Below are positions 59,072 through 64,000 of a stretch of 64,000 nucleotides of DNA, piece after piece. The stretch's first letter is position 1, and each line of letters opens with the position of its first letter. The notes under the pieces were generated by a model, which saw nothing but the letters and a program-made list of their open reading frames with translations, was not told the origin of the DNA and did no database searches. This DNA comes from Cristatella mucedo. Its lineage: Eukaryota > Bryozoa > Phylactolaemata > Cristatellidae. The stretch spans positions 2,367,501 through 2,431,500 of the forward strand of contig WPIO01000013.1 in NCBI GenBank assembly GCA_009760855.2, read 5' to 3'. Position numbers and translations under genes: made by a program.

Positions 59072-59342
59072 CTACTTGAGCACGCTGGGCTTGGGCGGCA
59101 GAGCGGTGGTGCCGACGCCACCGCCACCGGGTGCGACGGGCAGCTGCCGCCGCCGCATGCGGGCCGGTCCGGCGGCTGCAGAGGTGACTATCATAGCCGA
59201 AGCCGAGCCCGATGAGGCGGAGGCGGCCGTCTTGGACGACCGGTCGAGCACCGGCTTCTCGGGGCTTCTGAGCTCGGCGCGCACGACAGGATTGTCGCGG
59301 TCGATGAACTTGGGCCGCGACTTGTCGTAGTCCGGCTCCATC
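59072..59342 (-). CDS. Unrecognised gene, terminal exon c
   Basis: The acceptor CTCTCTAG completes an Arg codon from exon b, giving ISYEKFR followed by MEPDYDKSRPKFIDRD. The exon has 89 sense codons and ends in TAG. After the charged start come a Lys/Pro segment (SPEKPVLDRSSK), a Ser/Ala stretch and a basic tail (MRRRQLP) before PPKPSVLK. The charged segment across the b-c junction looks like a conserved motif, but I cannot name the family. The longer plus-strand frame over this region is treated as its shadow. Confidence 0.6.
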
Positions 59343-59647
59343 CTAGAGAGCAGACGAAGGGGACATGTCGATAGAGCAGGTGGACGAGCGCCAGGCCACG
59401 TGACCGAGCCGAGCACGACACGATCAGGGAGGAAGGGGGCAGCTCGCCGAGGCCGGGACTCGCCCGAGGCCGGGAGCCCAGTGGCATGCTGCCGTGCTCG
59501 CGAGGAGAGAGGGAGAGAGCTCTCGCCTGCTAGAACCGCAGGGTGGCAGATGTTCGCCGGTGGCCGGCTTTCAGCAGGACATTGCTTGCAGGACAGGCTT
59601 GCATTCTCATGGCCTGCCGGGCCGTGCTCGGGTCACGGGCAGCGGTT

Positions 59648-59893
59648 GTGTAACTGCTGAGTGTAACTGCTGAGTGTAACTGCTGAGTGTAACTGCTGAG
59701 TGTAACTGCTGAGTGTAACTGCTGAGTGTAACTGCTGAGTGTAACTGCTGAGTGTAACTGCTGAGTGTAACTGCTGAGTGTAACTGCTGAGTGTAACTGC
59801 TGAGTGTAACTGCTGAGTGTAACTGCTGAGTGTAACTGCTGAGTGTAACTGCTGAGTGTAACTGCTAAGTGTAACTGCTGAGTGTAACTGCTG
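59648..59893 (+). repeat. 13-bp minisatellite, about 19 units
   Basis: GTGTAACTGCTGA repeated with one A variant near 59868 and decayed units to about 59917. Because 13 is not a multiple of 3, it stays open in one frame as a 13-residue repeat. It lies between exons b and c of the unrecognised gene. Confidence 0.98.
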
Positions 59894-60974
59894 GTGTAAC
59901 GGGCTGAGCTGTAACTGCTCTTTGTTAGCACGTCTTCAGCAGCGGCAGCCTTGGCACAACAGCAGCAGCAGGCAGAAGCGAGGCCAAGGACCCAAACAGA
60001 GGCATCTCCGAGAGGCATGAGCAGTTAGCACGGCTGATTGTAGACATTTCGAGCAGACCCCATTAGGCATTTTCCGGTGCACCTATTAAACCCAGCCAGT
60101 GACGTCCTTGCTGCATACTGCTTCCACACACTCGGGCACCTTGAGAGACCGCTTTACTGGCATCCCCAAATCGTCAGCGTGGGCATGGCACGTGGCATGG
60201 CAGAGGCCGTGCCGAGGTCTGAGGAAGGCTATCAATAACATGCTGCAGAGGCACATGCTGAATCAGCTGCTGCCGCTGGACGACACAGAACACCCGGAAG
60301 CAGGGCATCCGAAGAGAGGAAGCAGAAGGAGAGAATCGACAGAGAAGGGGAATTGCACTGAAGCAGGCAGTCGAAGGCTCGGTCTGCCTTAGTCAGAGTC
60401 GGTCTGCCCTTGTGCAATTCACTTAATGAGGCTCTTTTGCTCATTCAGGCGAGTTTATGTCTAGTGGCGCCGTCTAGTGGTGCTCAGGCACCGCCGCTGC
60501 CAGCAGCAAAAATCGGCAGTCTGCCGAGTTCTCGCTGCCACGCCTGCCACACGACGTGCATGGGTGCGCGTGTGCCCGGACCACTTGGCCATCACCCTCG
60601 ACCGGTCTGGTCCGGTCACGTGTCGAAGCAGAGTGTTTCCATCGTTTGGCCGCATCGTTCTTGTCCTACTGCAGCCTTTCTTGCTTGCGAGGCCACGCTT
60701 GTCGCTGCAAGCGCTCCACGAGCGCGCCCGGTGCAGCGGCTGCTGCTGACTACCCTCCATTGCGCCAGTCCTCAGCTCGTCCAATCCTGCCTTGGCGGCA
60801 GAGCAAGACATTTCAGCCATAAGCATTCGGCCGCCAAGAGCAATGTGGGGCATTGGTTGCTTTTAAGCAAGAGTTGCTGGATTCAGGAAAGAGTCAACTG
60901 CTCAAGTGTCTGCCTGCCGTACGTACGGCTGACCGGTGGCACAGCTTGCATGCAGCATTGGGGTGGGAGGGGCT

Positions 60975-61115
60975 TTTAGAGGGCCTGGTGGGGGCTTGCC
61001 CTGACCGAGGTCAATGTGACTGTATTTGATGGCCGAGATCGTCGGCTCGAGCCCCCTCACAAATGTGAAGGGATTAAGGTCTCTTGGAGAACGAATAAAA
61101 ATAAATACGAATAAA
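60975..61115 (+). mobile_element. SINE-1 copy, diverged
   Basis: GGGGGCTTGCCCTGACCGAG, ATCGTCGGCTCGAGCCCCCT and AAATGTGAAGGGATTAAGGT CTCTTGG follow the SINE-1 order. Confidence 0.65.
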
Positions 61116-61419
61116 ACAAAAATTCAAAACTCTCTCGACGCCGAATGTCTATTGTCGAACGAGCATCGGTGCACCATCGCATAGCATCTGAAAAGCGATG
61201 ATCCGTCCTTCGAGCGTTCACGCCAGCAAGGGGGAGGGGGCTCGGCAGACAAGACGTCCGGAGCTGAGAGGTTTGCAGAAATAAACTGGGGCCAAGATGG
61301 TGCTGGCTGGACAACAACGGAGCATCTGAGCATAGCCGGCAGAGGTGGGCACGATGAAAATGACCCGCTTCTGCTCACTGCTGCTGCTCGCTGCTGGTAC
61401 TGCGGCTGGTGGCACGCAC

Positions 61420-61597
61420 CTAAATTTCTCGTAGCTGATGGGTGCAGGCACAGGTCCAGAGCTGGGCCGTGCAGCGCCACTGCTGATGCCACCTGCGACA
61501 CGGTCCTTCGTCGTTCCGTCGTCACGACTTGACTCGTTGGCGGCCGGTGCCCTGCGCTCGCCGGTGCTGCTTCCGGTGGCGGTGGCAGCAGCGGCAC
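61420..61597 (-). CDS. Unrecognised gene, exon b (Ala/Ser/Pro-rich, ends ISYEKF)
   Basis: The acceptor CTTCGCAG takes up the phase from exon a, and the donor GTGCGTG follows AG of a codon. The 58 full codons encode an Ala/Gly/Ser-rich segment ending PVPAPISYEKF. A second acceptor near 61492 (GTGTCGCAG) keeps the same frame, so the 5' edge is uncertain. Neighbouring frames are also open because of GC content; the frame is chosen by the two junctions. Confidence 0.55.
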
Positions 61598-61768
61598 CTG
61601 CGAAGTGCCTCCTGCCGCCAGGCCGAGGCTGCTTCTCCGGTGGAGCTGTAGCGAGTGGGGTGTGCACGATCGCAGCTGTCGATGCAGTGCGATGGCTTCA
61701 GCCGAGCGCTTTGCTGCGCGCTGCCGCCGCAGCTCATCGCCGAGGCTGCTGCTGCTGCTGCTACTCAC

Positions 61769-62106
61769 TCGGCGGTGTTACAGCCATGGTTCGGCTGAGC
61801 GCAGCTGCTGTGGTGGCAGGAAACGCGATGCCTTCGGACAGCGAGGCCGGAGACGGTAGGTCGTCACCGACGACGTCGTCAGGCGTTGCTGTCACCTCCG
61901 ACCGCGACCGGAAGCCGGAGTCGGCCTCCTCGGGCAGGAACGCCTCGTCGGTGGTGCGGCAGCGACATGGCCGCGCTCCAGAGATGGCTCGATTGCACCG
62001 GTCGCACAGTGCGGCGTCGTCGTCGTCTTCGTCCTCGAGAATGGACTCCTCGTAGTCGATCTTGAGCACTTGAGGTGCTCGAGACGCCTCGATCTTCTTG
62101 TGGATC
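61769..62106 (-). CDS. Unrecognised gene, exon a (acidic, Cys-containing)
   Basis: An open frame of 112 codons between a good acceptor (TGTCTCGCAG) and a strong donor (GTGAGTA, phase 1). It begins with IHKKIEASRAPQVLKIDYEE, continues with an acidic run (ILEDEDDDD), a Cys cluster (CDRCN, then CRC) and a Thr/Ser/Pro-rich region. I do not recognise the family. Coding is supported by the splice signals, by a phase match to exon b, and by low-complexity that is not simple repeat. Incoming phase 2 requires upstream exons at higher coordinates, which I could not identify in 62.1-64 kb. Confidence 0.62.
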
Positions 62107-62549
62107 CTGCGAGACAGCGGCCGGCGGCAGCTTTCGTCACCAACTCCGAATAGTATGGACGATCACTTAAGAGCGCAGTGGAGAGAGGGCAGAACTGGTA
62201 CGACTGAAGTGCAGAGCTGGTCCATTGCGCGGCATTGTGGCCTCGACGAGCGGCTCGACTTTGGACGGACGTGTCGCACGGCTGCTCGATGCACCTTCCC
62301 CTCGAGCAGGATCATACCGCCCCCTCACGGTGGCGCTGGTCGGTCCCACGCGAACTCTTCTGACGCGGAGGCGCCTCTCGCTCGCCTTATCGGGCCACCC
62401 TGGCGTTCCTTTTTCCTACGGCCAAGGTGGGACTGAACTTCGGGCAAGGTCGCGACCCAGCCGACCCAGACTGGCTTTTTTCTTGCTACACATGATGACT
62501 TGGTGTATGAGACTTTGCTTCCCAAGTGAGCACCTGTGCTACCGATAAA

Positions 62550-63230
62550 TCGCTAGGTTATAGATTTCAATTTATTTTTCCTTTGGATAAATGTGACGTC
62601 TTTCGAATCCCGTAGGACAAAAAGATTGCAGCTTGGTGAGTGCAATGCTGTGATCTTCGTACCCTTGCATGTCAACCTGCTTCGCACAGCTACGAGCACA
62701 CTAAATTTGCTGAATCGGCATAGCGTAAAAGCAAATGGATTGGACTTGCTGTTCCGATTTGCAGCAACTCAAGTGTTCGAATGTCTCCTCGTGGGCATAT
62801 GCTCAGTTAAGAGATCTGGGCGTTGCAATTCATACCCACAAACTGTCTTACAGTAATACAGACAAGACTTGATGGTGAAATGACACCAAATATAGGAATG
62901 TGATATTTATCAATCATGCTTGAAAACTTGCATGGAGACTCACTCCTCCTTCTATTGTGGGTATTAGTTAAAGATCATTTCAAGGACCTTAAGAGAAGGG
63001 GCTGAATGATAGAGGTGTTTGCCTGTTTACAGCCAAGTTGAGTGCTGATGACCTGAAAGTCATGCCATAGAGTGATGATTCCGCACGTTTTGAGTCAATT
63101 CAATGAAGAGAAAAGTGCTAGATTTTATTTGTATTCAGTATTTATTTTATTTTATGTATTTGTAATCAGCTGGTATTTATTTATTTATAACAACTGCTCT
63201 GAAGACGGCATCTAGAAAATCTTCGGCACA
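62550..63230. other. AT-rich stretch without supported gene
   Basis: The 87-codon plus-strand frame at 62593 has no recognised motif. A run of TATTTATTTTATTT lies near 63130. Confidence 0.5.
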
Positions 63231-63236
63231 TGGTTA

Positions 63237-63277
63237 TTTGCCCCTTCATCTATGTTACACACAGATGAAGGGGCAAA
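63237..63277. repeat. Perfect hairpin, 15-bp arms, 11-nt loop
   Basis: TTTGCCCCTTCATCT and its exact complement flank ATGTTACACAC. Confidence 0.95.
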
Positions 63278-63587
63278 GGCAAAATGTATCAAGTACCATG
63301 GACTTGAAGTTACATCTCTTTTGTTGCATGACTGAGGGTGGCCACAATGTTAAGGGTAGGCAGAAAAACGCATGCAAGCTAATCAGCCGAAATATGGCAG
63401 CCTCGAGAGATCATAAGCAGTTCATGAGTTGTGTTTATTAGGAACCAGAAGCATCTTAATATATGGCTCGAATCTCATTTACAGACTTTACATGTAACTA
63501 TAAATAGGTTTTCCTGTGAGCCCTTTGCCTGAACACTGGCTGCCCTCTCGATCTGCAGAATACGTAGCCAGAAACAACAGGAACTTA

Positions 63588-63728
63588 TTACTGAGGTACG
63601 CCGCTATCTTTTTGCTATATCTGTTACTGAGGGCTATCCTATTACTGACTTATTACTGAGGTACTCCGCTATCTTATTGCTATATCTAGTACTGAGGGCT
63701 ATCTTATTACTGAGATACACCGCTATCT
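63588..63728 (+). repeat. Tandem repeat, unit about 62 bp, just over two copies
   Basis: TTACTGAGGTAC, CCGCTATCTT and TACTGAGGGCTATC recur in order. Confidence 0.85.
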
Positions 63729-63814
63729 CCATAGGAGAGACTACTGCAACAAAATCAATATAAAATAAGTAAAACACATATAATCTATGTATATTCCTAC
63801 GCAATGACAACCAT

Positions 63815-64000
63815 TCTCCTGCTGCTGACTATGGCTCATCCTTTTCAGCGGTCCTGAGCACTGCTACTTCCATGCTACTCACTAACGCAATTGCTCTCAT
63901 GACTCTGTGCTATGCTTACTACCTACTCTTTGTTGCGTGAGATGAAGTCTGTTGGCTACCGAATGCATACCGAAAGCTGCTTAGGTTGTGCATGCGCTAT
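63815..64000 (+). mobile_element. LINE-B 3' fragment, cut by right edge
   Basis: GACTATGGCTCATCCTTTTC AGCGGTCCTGA and GTCTGTTGGCTACCGAATGC match the 16.6-17.0 kb copy. Confidence 0.85.

Noticed and set aside
58560-59330. 256-codon plus-strand frame
   Set aside because: It is antisense to exon c, Arg/Pro-rich from GC content, and has no domain; exon c has splice and phase support.
59530-60018. 162-codon minus-strand frame with 13-residue repeats
   Set aside because: It is an artefact of the 13-bp minisatellite, although intron retention is noted as a check.
60410-60979. 189-codon plus-strand frame
   Set aside because: No recognisable domain, and it lies in the intron between exons b and c of a minus-strand gene; likely chance in GC-rich DNA.

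Overview
This is nuclear DNA from a multicellular animal, most likely an invertebrate. The evidence is a multi-exon signalling gene with GT-AG introns of up to about 10 kb, CR1-like non-LTR retrotransposons, tRNA-derived SINEs, a dead Tc1/mariner copy and very dense CA, GA, TA and CAG microsatellites. The species cannot be fixed from the sequence. There is no bacterial or phage gene content and no CRISPR array.

Main gene (minus strand, 48461 to 722, continuing past the left edge). I assembled 13 coding exons of a PLC-like protein of the PRIP/PLCL family: an N-terminal basic segment with a PP1-docking-like motif, a PH domain, degenerate EF-hands, a complete PLC X box, an acidic linker and the start of the Y box. 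All twelve exon junctions keep the reading frame, giving 576 residues. The rest of the Y box and any C2 domain lie outside the window. Vertebrate PRIPs lost the second catalytic histidine. This protein keeps both histidines and the three acidic metal-ligand positions, but has Lys where active PLCs have the calcium-binding Asn next to the first histidine. That is the most interesting observation here.

Right of that gene, 302 bp away and head to head in a CpG-rich stretch, is a single-exon DPM3 (plus strand, 48764-49054), the membrane anchor subunit of dolichol-phosphate mannose synthase. The two genes probably share a bidirectional promoter. From 49 to 58.5 kb I see no convincing gene; it holds LINE and SINE relics and microsatellites. 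From 62.1 to 59.07 kb on the minus strand are three in-frame exons of a protein I do not recognise (acidic/Cys-rich, then Ser/Ala/Pro-rich, ending with a stop).

Most of the window is intron. Two LINE families recur. LINE-A ends in a hairpin-like tail followed by ATT repeats. LINE-B ends in ACATT repeats and has one near-complete copy at 23.0-26.4 kb. A tRNA-like SINE family shares its 3' tail with LINE-A, and a second SINE family is present in three copies. Other structure includes 23-bp and 13-bp minisatellites, several perfect hairpins or palindromes, and a duplicated splice-acceptor tract. A possible terminal exon of a nested plus-strand gene lies at 13265-13422.
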